Of a stretch of 64,000 nt of DNA, positions 32,901 through 43,488 are shown piece by piece. Position numbers and translations under genes: made by a program. Below the pieces are notes generated by a model that saw only the letters and a program-made list of their open reading frames with translations, was not told the DNA's origin and ran no database searches. This stretch comes from Lonicera japonica (taxonomy: Eukaryota > Streptophyta > Magnoliopsida > Dipsacales > Caprifoliaceae): assembly GCA_021464415.1 (NCBI GenBank), contig CM038464.1, forward strand, positions 50,326,783 to 50,390,782, written 5' to 3'. Within the stretch, counting starts at the first letter, position 1. Each line of letters starts with the position of its first letter.

Positions 32901-35900
32901 AGGTGGATTAGAGGGTGCCTTTCTTCGGTTAATTTCTCGGTTATGATTAATGGGAAACCGAGTGGGCTTTTTGGGGCTTCGAGGGGGTTACGTCAAGGGG
33001 ATCCACCATCACCGTTCCTTTTCATAATAGTAGCGGACGTTTTAAGTAGGTTAATGAAAAGAGCATGCGAGAGGAAGGTCGTTAAAGGCTTTGAAATTGG
33101 CCATAATAAAACTGAAATTTCTCATTTGCAATTTGCTGATGATAGCATTTTCTTTATCCCAAATGATAGTACTGTGGCTAATAATTTGGCAGGGGTGCTT
33201 AGGGTATTCTCATTGGTATCGGGTCTAAAAATCAACATGGGTAAAAGCATTGTGGTGGGGCTAAACTTAGCTCCATCACGGCTGGCCGAAATTGCAAATA
33301 TGCTGGGGTGCGGGTGTGGGGAATGGCCTCTTAGTTATTTGGGTTTACCGTTAGGTTGTAATCCAAATACATTGAGTTTTGGAACCCTGTTGTTGAACGA
33401 GTCTCAAAAAGAGTGGAGGGGTGGCATAGAGGGTGCCTCTCTATGGGGGGAAGATTTACTTTACTTCAATCGGTTCTGGGGAGTATTCCAATTTACTACC
33501 TTTCTTTTTTCAAAATTCCCCATAAAGTAGCATCAAGTTTGGAAAAAATAATGACGGACTTCCTTTGGGAAGGAAGAGGGGAGGGAAAAAAAGATCATCT
33601 TGTGAATTGGGAGGTTGTTACAAGACCAAAGATAGATGGAGGGCTTGGTGTGGGGAATAAGGCTTTGCTTGGTAAATGGCTTTGGTGATTCCCACCTGAA
33701 AGTGATTCACTTTGGCATGTGATTATAGCAAGTATGGCTCTCACCCGAATGGGTGGGACGCTTCTCATGACATTAATGGCTCTCTTCGTGCTCCATGGAA
33801 GTCCATTTCAAGGGTGTGGAGTGACTTCGAGCAACATATTAAATTGGTTGTGGGAAATGGGAAGAGAATCCGCTTTTGGGAGGATTCATGGGTAGGGGAT
33901 AACCCTCTCAAAAACAGTTTTCCTAGACTTTTTCGGATTTCTTGTGATCAAAATGCGCCCATTCATTCGGTAATCTCTTGGTCTTCTCATTTGGAGTATT
34001 CGTGGAATCTTTCATTTCATAGGTCCTTCCTTGATAGGGATGTTGATGAGTATGTCTCCTTATTAGGTTTGATTCATGGCTTTAATCTTATACAAAATTC
34101 ATTGGATAAACCGGTATGGGCTGCTCATAGTTCTGGTGTATTCTCTTGTAAGTCCTTTTTTGAAACACTATCTCACTCATCGCCCTCAATCACTCCACAT
34201 CATTATAACTTCATTTGGAAAGGAAAAATCCCTTCCAAAGTTAAGGTCTTTGCTTGGCTTGTATTCAGAGGAAGAGTGAATACATGTGACATTATTCAAG
34301 AGAGGAGGCCATCCATGTGTTTGTCATCGTCTTGGTGTATTTTGTGTAAAGGTCTTGAGGGGATTGATCACATTCTGCTTCATTGTAACTATGCATGGAG
34401 AATTTGGGCTCGGTTGTACAAGGTGTAGGGGTTGTCCCCAAAAGATGGGTAGATTTCATTAGCCTAGAATGGAGCTTTAGTAGCGCAAAAGCTGCCAATC
34501 TGTGGAAGGTGTCAGTGATGGCAACAGCTTGGACAATATGGCTAGAGAGAAACGAGAGAGTTTTTGAAGATTGTTTTAGATCGGTATCTAGTTTATGGGA
34601 TCAATTGATATTTCTGATTGGTCTTTGGGCTAGGGCAACTAATTTATTTGATAATACGGATAGGCTTTTATTTGAGTTGGATTGTTGTAGTTTTTTGGTC
34701 TAATTAGTTTTGCCTGCTATTTTGGGTTAAGTTGTAACATCTTTGTAGTGGTCTTCTCATCCACTGCTTTCTTTATTGCTCTTCTCAGATGTAACTTTCT
34801 TTGATTAGTAATAATATATTCTGTTTCTTATCAAAAAAAAAATATGAGTTTTTTGATGAAACTTGGTGGAGATCATCTCCATGATTAATAGATCATCTCC
34901 ACCATTATTCATCAAAAGTTTCATTCCCCGCTGCGTGAAACCTTTCTTGGGCCACTAAGGGTGTCTCCAAGTCAAGCAACCAGGGCCTCATGGGATTAGT
35001 GGGGGTGGGGCCCCGATACCCATGGTTATAAAAAAAAAAATTATTCATCAAAAAATTCACCCGGGAAATGGGTTAACTGAAAATTTGATATATATATATA
35101 TATATGCGCATTTCTGGACATATATAAATCAAATTTTTGGTTAATCCACTTCCCGGTTGAATTTTTTGATGAAATTTGGTGGAGATAATCTACTAATCAT
35201 GGAGATCATCTCCACCAAGTTTCATCAAAAAACTCATATTTTTGCCCCCTTAAACTTGGTCCTTACTTGAAATTTTCCATACATATATTATCCAACGAAT
35301 CTCCAAACATATTTGTATCCTAAATTTTTTTTTAAAAGCCTTATCCTCAAAGGTTTGAATTACATAGAAACTATTTTTGGGTACCGTGATAAGCCTGAAA
35401 GGCTGATTTTAATTAGAACAGAATTGTACAGAAATTATTGATTGAACGAGGAAAAAGGTTACCTTAAACTCAACAGAGGTCTTTGATGGGTCAAAAGTTA
35501 AGTCATATTGAGATCGTGGGCAACTTAAGTTCAAAATGTAGGCCGGATATGTTTGGGACCTAATCCGTTTCCCATTTTGGGAAACGTTAGCCTTCAACAG
35601 ATCTGAGCCATTGATTCTAGCTCCCAACTGATTCAATAGTTTATGAACCGGGCATTTGCAAATAAACCTCGAGTTGATGTCTGCATGTAGAAGTAAAAGA
35701 AAACAAATGCACAAAATACTAAATCCAATCATTTGCCAGTCTACCCTCCTAGAGATCGTAGTCTTTTCGCAATATAAAATTCAAAAATATATGGATACAA
35801 AAATATTGGAAGGCCTGCAAAATGAGAACAACCTTAAATAAGAAACATATATAGATGCTAAAAACAAATATAAAGAACTCAAAATGAATTGAATAATAAG

Positions 35901-38900
35901 TGTGAACCATGTATACCTTCACAGAGAAAATTTCGCAAGGATCAGAAATGTAGCCCGAAAGCTTTAAATCACTGTTAGATACATCTATTTCATGTAGAGA
36001 ACTGGAAACCTCTATCCCAAAACCACTTCTTAATAGTGGCAAAGGAGAAGCTGAAGGATACGTGCAGAGCAGCTCGTCCTCACTGCATCATATAAACAGA
36101 AGGGCTTTTTTGAATCTGTCCCCTATTTTTAATGTGAAGTTAGACTTTCCCCGTTTGCATAATCATTAGACTTTACCCCTGAATTCAGGGGAATCTCAAA
36201 GTATTACGTGAAAATGGAGGGCAATGTCTAATTTTTTTAACATAATCCTTTGACTAATCCCCGATTTCTATTTAATTCTTTGAGATTCCCTCGCATATGG
36301 GGTACAGAAGTCCATTGATTATGAAAACAGGAGGCAACTCTAGTTTCACATATAAAATGGGGGGCAAAGTCGAAAAAGCCCTAGAAAAACTGTAAATACG
36401 CAGAACCTGCAATTAGATGAGATCAAACTTGCAAATGAGGCAAGGGAATTACAACCTCTCAACATTGATGACTTTGAAGGAAACAGTCAAATGCACAAGT
36501 GCAATTCTGAGCACACATTCTTTAACTGAGTGCAGAACTTTCTTGGGGCTTCAAATAATTATCCAACAACCGCAACAAGTTGGCATAAAGTATTGTCAGT
36601 GTAATAATCATTTCAATTAAGAAGTAGAGAACTCTTGAGATTTTAACTCAAAAAGTAAAAAGCTGCTAAGAATAAGAGGAACCTGGATTGTACATGATTC
36701 CTTCGTACTGGCTGGTTGTAAAACAAATTGCGAACAATGACTGCAAGAATGGAAGAGACTTCTTCACAAAATAAACCAAAATTTTATACATGATGTTAAG
36801 GGATGTGCAAAAACCGATTGGAATGATAAAACCGACCAGACCGATTGGACCGCCAAATGGTTATACAAGCATATTGTACTTTTTGCTTCATATTCTACTA
36901 TATAACATACCTTTTTTAGCATACTATCTTTTTTCTATATGTAGCTCTAGGCATAATTTTTTTGAATGTGGCCCAAAAACTAATGGGCTGACTGCTAATT
37001 TAAGCCTAAAAGTTCAATATGCCAAATGTGAAAAGGATCAAAGTCAATTTGACTGACCATACGAAAACATAGGGGGTCTGGTCAAGGGCCATAAATTGGT
37101 CTGATCCGGTTTGCAGTATTTCAAAACTGACCACATCGATCCTGTCTGAGAAATGTCTAAAATCCGGACCAACTGGACTGTGCACACCCCTAACAACAAT
37201 TACTGAGATTAAATAACAGGAAGAAAAAATACTCTTCATATAAAACAGCTTCACCGCACATTCTCCGTAAAACACATGTTAAGTAGGGAAAAGAGGAGCG
37301 AGGGACTTGATACAACATAACTGACCTAATCCTTTTATCAACAAATGTCCATTTTCTTATTGACCAATTTGGTACATCTTCTAGCTTGTTCCCTGCTAAT
37401 TATCAATGACTTGTCTTTTGTTATTTAATTTGCTAAACTATCCTTGGAAGATCAACTTAAGGGACCTACCCGACATTGAGACAAATTCTCTCTCCACTAA
37501 TCTCAATGTGCAATATCACTATATTAGAGGTATCATTTCCTATTATACTTTCTTCTCACTAAAGCAATATCCATAGCATATACAATGTAGAGGAGAATCA
37601 AAAGTTGGTTAAACCAACATGTGCTTGGTTCTTCATGTCAAGCAATTCAACTAAATTATCTTATATGCTCTGAGTATCAATTTTTATGAGAAATAAGGGT
37701 TTGGATAAGCATTCAGAAACCAAACATTACAACTATCACACACTTCAGATAAACGATATTCCAATAAACATTAACTCTAATCTGCTGCCTTCATTCAAAG
37801 TCTCCCGTCACTTCTCAAGTAATGATCTACATCTAAATTCTACAGTGGAGAGCTCCTAATCAATTTGTTCGTGAGTCAATTCCCTTAGTCTTTATTGGCT
37901 CAAGACCCTTAATCTTTTTGGTTCTATGACAAAACTCATTGAATTGTCGAGGACTGACACTTTATTACACTGCCTTTTGTGATTGAATACAGAACCATAA
38001 AAACAGAGGAGAGTTAGTAAGAAAAGGGTACAGTAGAGCGAGTGGGCTGGCCTAGTTGGTAAGGCATCCACCCAAATTCAAGAGAGATCCTGAGTTCGAG
38101 TCTCATCCGGGGTGGGGGGGATTTTCGTTATTGTTGTAGTAAAAGGATGAGAGTTAGACCTTCCGTTTTTGTATAAAAAAGAAAAGAAAAGGGTACAGTA
38201 TTTCCTAATTGGTATGAACATCAATTATTGATCTTATGTTCTAGATAAAGGTCACCAAGTCAATCTTTTCTTCAGTAAGAACAGGCAAGTATCATTTTGG
38301 AGCTCCATAGGAATCCAAAAGGCTTTAATAGTTCAACAACATAAGGCCAGTTCCAATTTATGTTTTTAAACTATTCCTACCAAGTGCCAAAGAACAAGGA
38401 TAGCAAACAATGACAACACTTTACCTGTGGTGCCAACATCTTGTCTATCATCATCAATTCCAAGATATAAGCACTTGCATCCCTGAGAAAGAGCCAAAAA
38501 ATGAAAGAAAAGAAGAGGCAAGAAGTCAAAGTCAACAATGCCATAAATAATAACAAAAAATATCCAGAGATTGGAAAGCTTTCAAAGAAATATCCATGCC
38601 TTAATGACCTTGCGATATCCATTTGGCCTCCCATGTGCTTTTGTAACAATTTCTAACAAAGAAACATCCGAGATGGAGCCCAATGCTTCCCCCCGAAAGC
38701 CAAAGCTTCCAGTAGCACCGTCTATATCAGTGAGCTGGTCAAATTTTGATGTTGCTGCTCACATGGACAGCAAACAAATCAGAGCTCTTAAAATAATGCT
38801 GATTTTCATATGTCAGCAATATCTGCTTCACCTAAACCCATAAAACATGAAGGCATTTATCTAATAGTCTTTCAATAATAATTCAATTATATGGATTTCA

Positions 38901-41260
38901 TTAGCACACAGGTTAAATAGGAGGCAAAATAGGGTAACTGCAGTTAAAAATGAAATTCATAATGTTCAATTTAAGATTCTGAGATTTGAAACTTTTGAGT
39001 GTGATTACAGAAAATTTTGGTAAAAATACTATAAATGTTATTCAAATTGGGGGATGTTCTATGTTTTAAGTCTCTATTGAGGTAACTCCCGTGTGTAGGA
39101 TGGATTTCATTCTTTAAAAAAGTTGGTCCAATGGTCTATGAAGATCAGTGTCAATTCTTCCTCTTAGAAATGGTCTATTCAGTCATAGAGAACTCTCAAG
39201 AATTGCAAAGGCAGATATTACTTAAACAATTTGCATTCATGAAATATAGACAAAGCCTTTAGTCACACCAATGTAACACATCTGCACTATCAGATTTGTA
39301 CTTGCGTTGAGAAACCAGATTTAAACATGCATTAAGGTAAAAGGTTTAACAGTTTTTTTTTTTGGCTACTTACAACTTAAAGGAGATTTACCTCTAATTC
39401 AATTTATATGTATATAACAATTATATATTGCAACTTAAGTTAAGAGCTTCAGTATGAGTTACTTCTCACGCACATTTTTTTTTTATAGGAAACAAAAGAT
39501 ATTATTAAATAACTGCTAAAAAACAAAATAGTTAAAAAAGAAGATACATTAGAGAACAGAAAATAAGATATCCACTGAGTGCTCTAACGATGTGGACAAG
39601 CACAAACTCTAGCTAAACACTGAAAAAAAAAAAACAATAAACGCCCTACGATACTACCACACTCCAATGAAAACAAGCTATCTGAAGCATCAAAAAAATT
39701 CAAAGTTTTCGCCCACAATCCAATAATTAATATTGAAGTACAAATTCATCTGAATTTCCACTTCCCCACCATCCAAAATCCTCTGTTAGGATAAGTTATC
39801 AGGGAATAACATATTTGACCCAGCATGACCTCATCATCGTGCGGCATCATTATACCACCCATGAAATACATTTGACATTAGCCCCAACCGATTTGAGGCG
39901 GGTTTCACGCTGGAAAATTCAAACCCACCCCAACCCACATTGACATGTCGCAACCCGTTGTAATTATATGGTGTTATAAGGGTATTTAAAAGGAAAAGGG
40001 CATTATATTAGGGTTGGGTCAAACGGGTTTATTTTTGGCAAACCTATATCAAACCCGGGTGGGTTTGACTTTGAAAAACCTAAAAGCTCTCTGGTTATAA
40101 GAATCTGTCCCATCGGCGTCAGGTCGGATCGGGTTGAAAACTCACCAGGTCCCATTTGGCCATCCCTATGCATCAATAATGAATTTTCTGCTGAAAATGA
40201 AAGTTACATACCATATCGCTCTCCTAACAACACTAATCCATCCCGAGTAATGCCAACTCCTGCAAGTATATACAAATTAAACATGAGAAGGAACAAATAA
40301 ACATGGCTTCACAGTGTGACAGATGAGTGTTGAAGAAAAATCAGGCTAACCATTGTCCACAACTTTTACATAGCAGGTCCCAACACCTACAGCAACAGAT
40401 ACCTGATAGAACAACTAACCATTAACTTTAATAATTGGCTCTTTTTTAATACGCGAAGCCTAAAATCTGGGCATAAGTTAGACGGCAAAACGCATAAAAC
40501 AGTAATAAGGCAATCCTTCACAGAGAAAATGAAGGGATAGGTAAATTTCATTTAATAAGCCAACCCACTTCTTGATTAAGTGATCACTGTCCCAATTATT
40601 GCAACATGGAAGTCAAACCCAGAAACAAGATAAGAAAACAAAACAATATTAAATTACGGAGAATCTGCAAAGCAAACTATAAGACAGAGGAATTTCCCTC
40701 CTCCTTGTTTAATGAGACAAACCAAAAATTGTGTCAAATTCGCGCGTGTAAAATTTCAATTTTATTTAAAAATAAAATAGAAATGAGTTTACCATGCCGT
40801 ATGGCATGGGCAATACCTAGTTTATTACATTATGTGTGTGTAACAAATTTTATGTTTAATGTCAGAGCATACAAACTTCACAATTAAATATAGATTTCTT
40901 CCCCCCCAAAAAAAAAAAATAACCATGCGGATGGTTACTGCAGTAAGTAAAATGGGCTTCGAATTGATATTGCTTCTTGATGAATGGGCACTGATACATT
41001 AATTAATGTAACACTTTGATTCCGTAAGCTATCCCAAGTTTCAGCCCATGTAAACAGATGTTTTAAAATGAGTTTTCTTGTCAATATTTATAATACCTTG
41101 TGCATACAAATTACACCGAAGTGTATAAATTCACTACCTTCGTAGCACCTGCGTCAAGGCTGTTGAAAATCAATTCCTCCACAACCTTAGTCAAATCAAA
41201 CAGGATAATACCGGAACGAACTGAACTGCGAAGAGCTTCTGGCAATGGCTTAATGCTCAT
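20907..41260 (-). CDS. MLH3: DNA mismatch repair protein MLH3, complete (25 exons, 1200 aa)
   Basis: MutL homologue; known MLH3 pairs with MLH1 as MutLgamma, a nuclease acting in meiotic crossover formation and mismatch repair in the nucleus. Exons in gene order: 41138-41260, 40351-40402, 40212-40259, 38600-38757, 38425-38482, 36683-36740, 36456-36548, 35917-36082, 35799-35814, 35463-35680, 32017-32086, 31834-31920, 29604-30950, 29426-29519, 29240-29331, 28449-28522, 28139-28333, 23772-23816, 23637-23690, 23430-23536, 23217-23265, 22926-22985, 22469-22541, 21959-22044, 20907-21086. The sum is 3603 nt and every junction keeps phase. The N-terminal GHKL ATPase has EELIFNSLDAGAT (28-40), DNGVGI (57-62) and GFRGEAL (94-100). 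The low-complexity linker is mostly the 1347-bp exon. The C-terminal endonuclease has DQHAADERIRLEE (982-994), fitting DQHA(X)2E(X)4E, plus ACRG, SEC and CAHGRP metal-site motifs (CAHGRP at 1142-1147). I chose the MSIKPLPEA start because relatives begin there; an upstream in-frame ATG at 41335 probably lies in intron sequence. Confidence 0.95.
21111..21391. repeat. 143-bp tandem duplication in MLH3 intron 24
   Basis: TCGTGGTTATTGAATTGAT starts at 21111 and again at 21254; the two copies differ mainly in the C/T-rich middle. A recent local duplication just upstream of the last exon's acceptor. Confidence 0.9.
22633..22910. mobile_element. MITE in MLH3 intron 22
   Basis: Inverted ends: GGTTTGATAAAAAAGTT near the left end matches AACTTTTTTATCAAACC near the right end. 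Preceded by TAA. Same style as the Tourist-like MITEs elsewhere, but without a clear right-hand target duplication. Confidence 0.6.
23428..23429 (-). other. MLH3: GC splice donor of MLH3 intron 20
   Basis: Exon 20 ends TTTTAAAAG and the intron starts GCAAGT, the consensus for GC-AG introns. Reading through instead gives a stop within about 30 codons. The next exon (23217-23265) joins in phase as SFK-R-NLNLLHKKPS. Confidence 0.85.
24281..26960 (-). mobile_element. LINE (plant L1/RIL type), 5'-truncated
   Basis: The 3' end is an A-tail seen as a T-run at 24281-24292, preceded on the minus strand by TTTGTTTCTTATC. The body carries reverse transcriptase and a zf-RVT region. The same 3' end occurs in the LINE at 32847-34842. 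The 5' limit near 26.96 kb is approximate. Confidence 0.85.
24435..26700 (-). pseudogene. LINE reverse transcriptase and zf-RVT pseudogene
   Basis: The RT palm is read at 25562-26653: ISIKDFRPISLVTSLYMVLA, CQGDPLSPFLFILVADALSR, and LQFADHSIFFVPNE. The catalytic FADD is FADH, and the first catalytic Asp region (KAYD) is damaged by a deletion (FKKAYSWDFLD), so it is dead. Further fragments in shifted frames at 25178-25528, 24792-25004, 24620-24829 and 24435-24626 make the C-terminal zf-RVT region (MCKQNDENIDHILLHCGF). Confidence 0.9.
27570..27729 (-). mobile_element. 160-bp solo LTR nested in another LTR
   Basis: On the minus strand it begins TGTTGAAATTTGTATATATT and ends in CA at 27570. The flanks CTGGT at 27565-27569 and 27730-27734 are a perfect 5-bp target duplication. 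It splits the 5' LTR of the 24040-27798 element. Confidence 0.8.
32847..34842 (+). mobile_element. LINE, 5'-truncated, in MLH3 intron 10
   Basis: Begins within the RT palm (WDFLDFVLDKKGFGERW) and ends TTCTTATC plus an A-tail at 34833-34842. Encodes QGDPPSPFLFIIVADVLSRL, an intact LQFADDSIFFIPND, and later a zf-RVT region (GKIPSKVKVFAWLVFRGRVN, GLEGIDHILLHCNYAWRIW). Frames shift near 33.4, 33.69 and 34.42 kb. Lacking the endonuclease and half the RT, it cannot move itself. It lies opposite to MLH3. Confidence 0.9.
34925..35040 (+). mobile_element. Au-SINE-like 3' fragment
   Basis: GGGATTAGTGGGGGTGGGGC, then CCCGATACCCATGGTTAT and an A-run, resembles the 3' half of plant Au-type SINEs. The tRNA-like 5' part is missing. 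Nested between the arms of the foldback MITE. Confidence 0.45.
35041..35172. repeat. small foldback (about 50-bp arms)
   Basis: TTCATCAAAAAATTCACCCG near 35045 mirrors the stretch around CGGTTGAATTTTTTGATGAA near 35150; the arms flank a (TA)n centre. Probably a small MITE inside the larger one. Confidence 0.65.
35799..35814 (-). other. MLH3: 16-nt microexon (MLH3 exon 9)
   Basis: The minus strand reads TTTTGCAG, then GCCTTCCAATATTTTT, then GTATCC. Exon 8 ends in phase 0 (GTG AAG) and exon 10 needs one leading base (AC ATC AAC), so a piece of length 1 mod 3 must lie between. These 16 nt supply AFQYF and the first base of Tyr, giving AFQYFYINSRF, the expected MutL/MLH3 strand. Confidence 0.9.
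36797..37192. mobile_element. MITE with TAGGGRTGTGCA ends, MLH3 intron 5
   Basis: The left end TAAGGGATGTGCAAAAACCG and the right end GACTGTGCACACCCCTAAC are inverted repeats of about 25 bp with mismatches. The ends resemble hAT-type MITEs. No clear target duplication. Confidence 0.5.
38036..38183 (+). mobile_element. tRNA-derived SINE in MLH3 intron 5
   Basis: Contains a Pol III A box (TGGCCTAGTTGG, 38048-38059) and B box (GAGTTCGAGTC, 38092-38102). It is flanked by the perfect 17-bp duplication AAGAAAAGGGTACAGTA at 38019-38035 and 38184-38200, and ends in an A/T-rich tail. A related, decayed copy is on the minus strand near 41.5-41.7 kb. Confidence 0.92.
39470..39790 (-). mobile_element. 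probable LINE 3'-end fragment, MLH3 intron 3
   Basis: On the minus strand it ends TTTGTTTCCTATAAAAAAAA, like the 3' ends of the two LINEs above, and its composition resembles the region after zf-RVT. No coding part remains. Confidence 0.4.
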
Positions 41261-42288
41261 CCCTAATTCAAACGAGATAAAGAACAATGATGCCAACATT
41301 ACCCACTTCTCAAAAATTCGACCTACACCCAACAAGTAACCTAAAGGAAAATGCTAGGCTTATACAAGTTTTGCACAAACTTTTTGTATAAACTAATGTA
41401 AAACCACTGAAATGAAGTGGTGGGGCCACAAATTAAGTGCTCATTTGGTTCAAGTTTTTTTTCGTTCCTTAAATCCAAAATGGTAATTTCACATGGAAAA
41501 TTTATTTATTTATTTATTTATTTAAAAAAAGGGAGGTCTTAAGTCTCTCCCTTTAACTACAAAGAACGAAAACCCACCCCAACCCTCTTGGTGAGACTCG
41601 GAACGTGAGATCTCTCCCCATGTCCAAGTGGGTGTCTTCCCAATTTTACATGAAAAGTTTGAGCCTCGTCACCTTATAAATCAACCTCTTTGACATGAAT
41701 TATAAGAAGTTCCTAGATTGAATTTGCCAATTTAGTTTCCAGGAACAAACCAAAACTCAAATAAACGAGCACTTAATATGTTTGCTTGTCTTTCTTTTGA
41801 CCTGATTGGTGCCACAAATGTTTGTATAAAAAGGTCATAAAATTTGTTAATATGTTTAGCACTACTCTAAACTAAATTGTACCTGCAATTACAAGCTTTC
41901 AGATAAAAAAAAAACACTGCATTATTCTCCTAAACCACAAAGTTACATCACATCACTTGCATAACCCTAACGCGTCGAACAAATAGGTTAGAAATTCATG
42001 TATTAAATTATTTTATCACTGCCCTGGTTCAATGGCAGAAGAAACAGAATATTAAGTATAGGAATGCAATTTAGATGGGGGAATGAAGTGGAAAAGAGTA
42101 AGATCAAAAATTGCAGTTGCTTACCTGAGGAGCGGGAGGAGGAGGGTGATTAAGGGAAACTGGTTAGGGTTTTACTCGAACGTCGGTGTTTAAGAGAAGC
42201 ACTCTCGAAACTAGAAAAATTGGCGGTCGGTGAATAGAATAGTTGCCGTAGCACTCTTCTAACTTACGCCGGTCACTGGGAAACGTTA
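41261..42288 (-). promoter_or_regulatory. MLH3: MLH3 5' UTR, 5' UTR intron and proximal promoter
   Basis: On the minus strand a good donor (CTCAG then GTAAGC) ends a probable 5' UTR exon at 42125, and an acceptor (GAATTAG then GGATGAGC) lies two bases before the MLH3 start. This implies a 5' UTR intron of about 0.86 kb. The GC-richer stretch 42125-42280 is the likely transcription start region. No distinct TATA box was identified. Confidence 0.6.
41530..41665 (-). mobile_element. decayed SINE in the MLH3 5' UTR intron
   Basis: The minus strand reads GGGAAGACACCCACTTGGAC, later CGTTCCGAGTCTCACC (a mutated B box) and GGGGTGGGTTTTCGTT, all paralleled in the 38036 SINE. It lies next to a (TTTA)n tract at about 41502-41523. 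Confidence 0.65.
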
Positions 42289-43488
42289 AGGTGTTTTCAG
42301 TTGAGATTTTAAAAGATAATTTTGAAATAAATAAATTTATCGGATTTTAAAAAATTATTTAAAAATGTAATGATTTATCAGATTTTTTTTTTAAGATTTT
42401 TTATACTAAGATTTTTTTTGTTTGGATTTTAAAAGATTATATCATAAAGAATTTATAAGATTTGAAAGGACCACATGAAATCAAATGGAATTGAACAAAT
42501 AAATAAAGAGGTTTCGGATAGCTTATTGTAAATAGATTTGTACCTGAAAAATAGTGTACTTTTTTATCTTTTGGTGTTTGATAGACATTATTTTCTATGA
42601 TAATTGTATTTTTTTTTAATTTTTGTTATTTGATAGCTATTATTTTTCATATAACTTGAACCTTTTTACATGTAACTTGTATCTTTTTTACATGGAATTT
42701 AAGATATGTTTTTAAAAAAATGTGTTTTTTTTCATTTGTTTTATTTCATTTGATATTGGAGTGGAATAAAAAAAAATGTGAAACAAGTTTTTTAAAAACA
42801 GTTTTTTTTTTAATTCATCGAAAAAAAGCTTTTTTAAAAACATTTTTTTTAACAATTTTACTTCATCAAAAAATAGTTTTTTTTTAACAATTTTACTTCA
42901 TCGAAAAACATTTTTTTTTTTGAACAATTTTACTTTATCAAAAAATATTTTTTTTAATAATATACATATATATATATATAATACTACTATACATGTTTGA
43001 TTCTCCTAATTGTTGTATATAATACATGATAACAACATGGCATATAGCAAATATACAAAAAAATATACGCAAGAAGATATAGCATGAGAAGGAAGCAATA
43101 CCTTGTTCACGAAGAACTATTCAACTTTACGAAGAGCTGCTCAACTTCTCTAGCAGAAAAAAAATATCTCACGTGAAAAGTCTGATGGGTTAGGGTGGAA
43201 TTTTTTATAGGGTTTGGTATTTATACCTCCCACTAAAAAGTTACACAAATTCCTAATTTTAAAAAAAATCCATCGAAATTAGCAAGTTTTTTAATACTAA
43301 AAGACTTTTTGTTACTTGTTTAAAGACCTAATTGAATACCACTAGATTTGGATACCCTTTTTAAAATATCCTAATAGTCATGATTGAATACCACAAGACT
43401 TATTTAAATTATTTAAAAGTCTTAATTGAATACCACAAGACTTATTTATCTCAAAATAGCCTTTTAAAATCTTAATTGAATACACCCT
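42289..43488. mobile_element. 1.2-kb non-autonomous TIR element upstream of MLH3
   Basis: The left end AGGTGTTTTCAGTTGAGATT mirrors the right end (AATCTTAATTGAATACACCC then T); arms of about 50 bp match at roughly 84% by eye. The right part repeats TTGAATACCACAAGACTTAT. No ORF, no transposase. It sits just upstream of the MLH3 transcription start region. No clear target duplication, so the superfamily is undecided. Confidence 0.7.

Larger units (their letters stand above)
32825..35273. mobile_element. foldback MITE in MLH3 intron 10, split by a LINE
   Basis: The right end (35186-35273) reads as the reverse complement of two left pieces: TTTCAAGTAAGGACCAAGTTT at 32827-32846 and TATGAGTTTTTTGATGAAAC (from 34843), continuing through TTGGTGGAGATCATCTCC. 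The terminal inverted repeats are about 100 bp. The left one is interrupted exactly where the LINE sits. Confidence 0.75.

Noticed and set aside
38036..38110. tRNA gene suggested by A and B boxes
   Set aside because: Flanked by 17-bp target duplications and followed by a SINE body; no cloverleaf-compatible acceptor stem was seen.
41261..41335. Longer MLH3 N-terminus from the upstream ATG (MLGVGRIFEKW...)
   Set aside because: An acceptor site directly precedes MSIKPL and relatives start there; the upstream part looks like intron.
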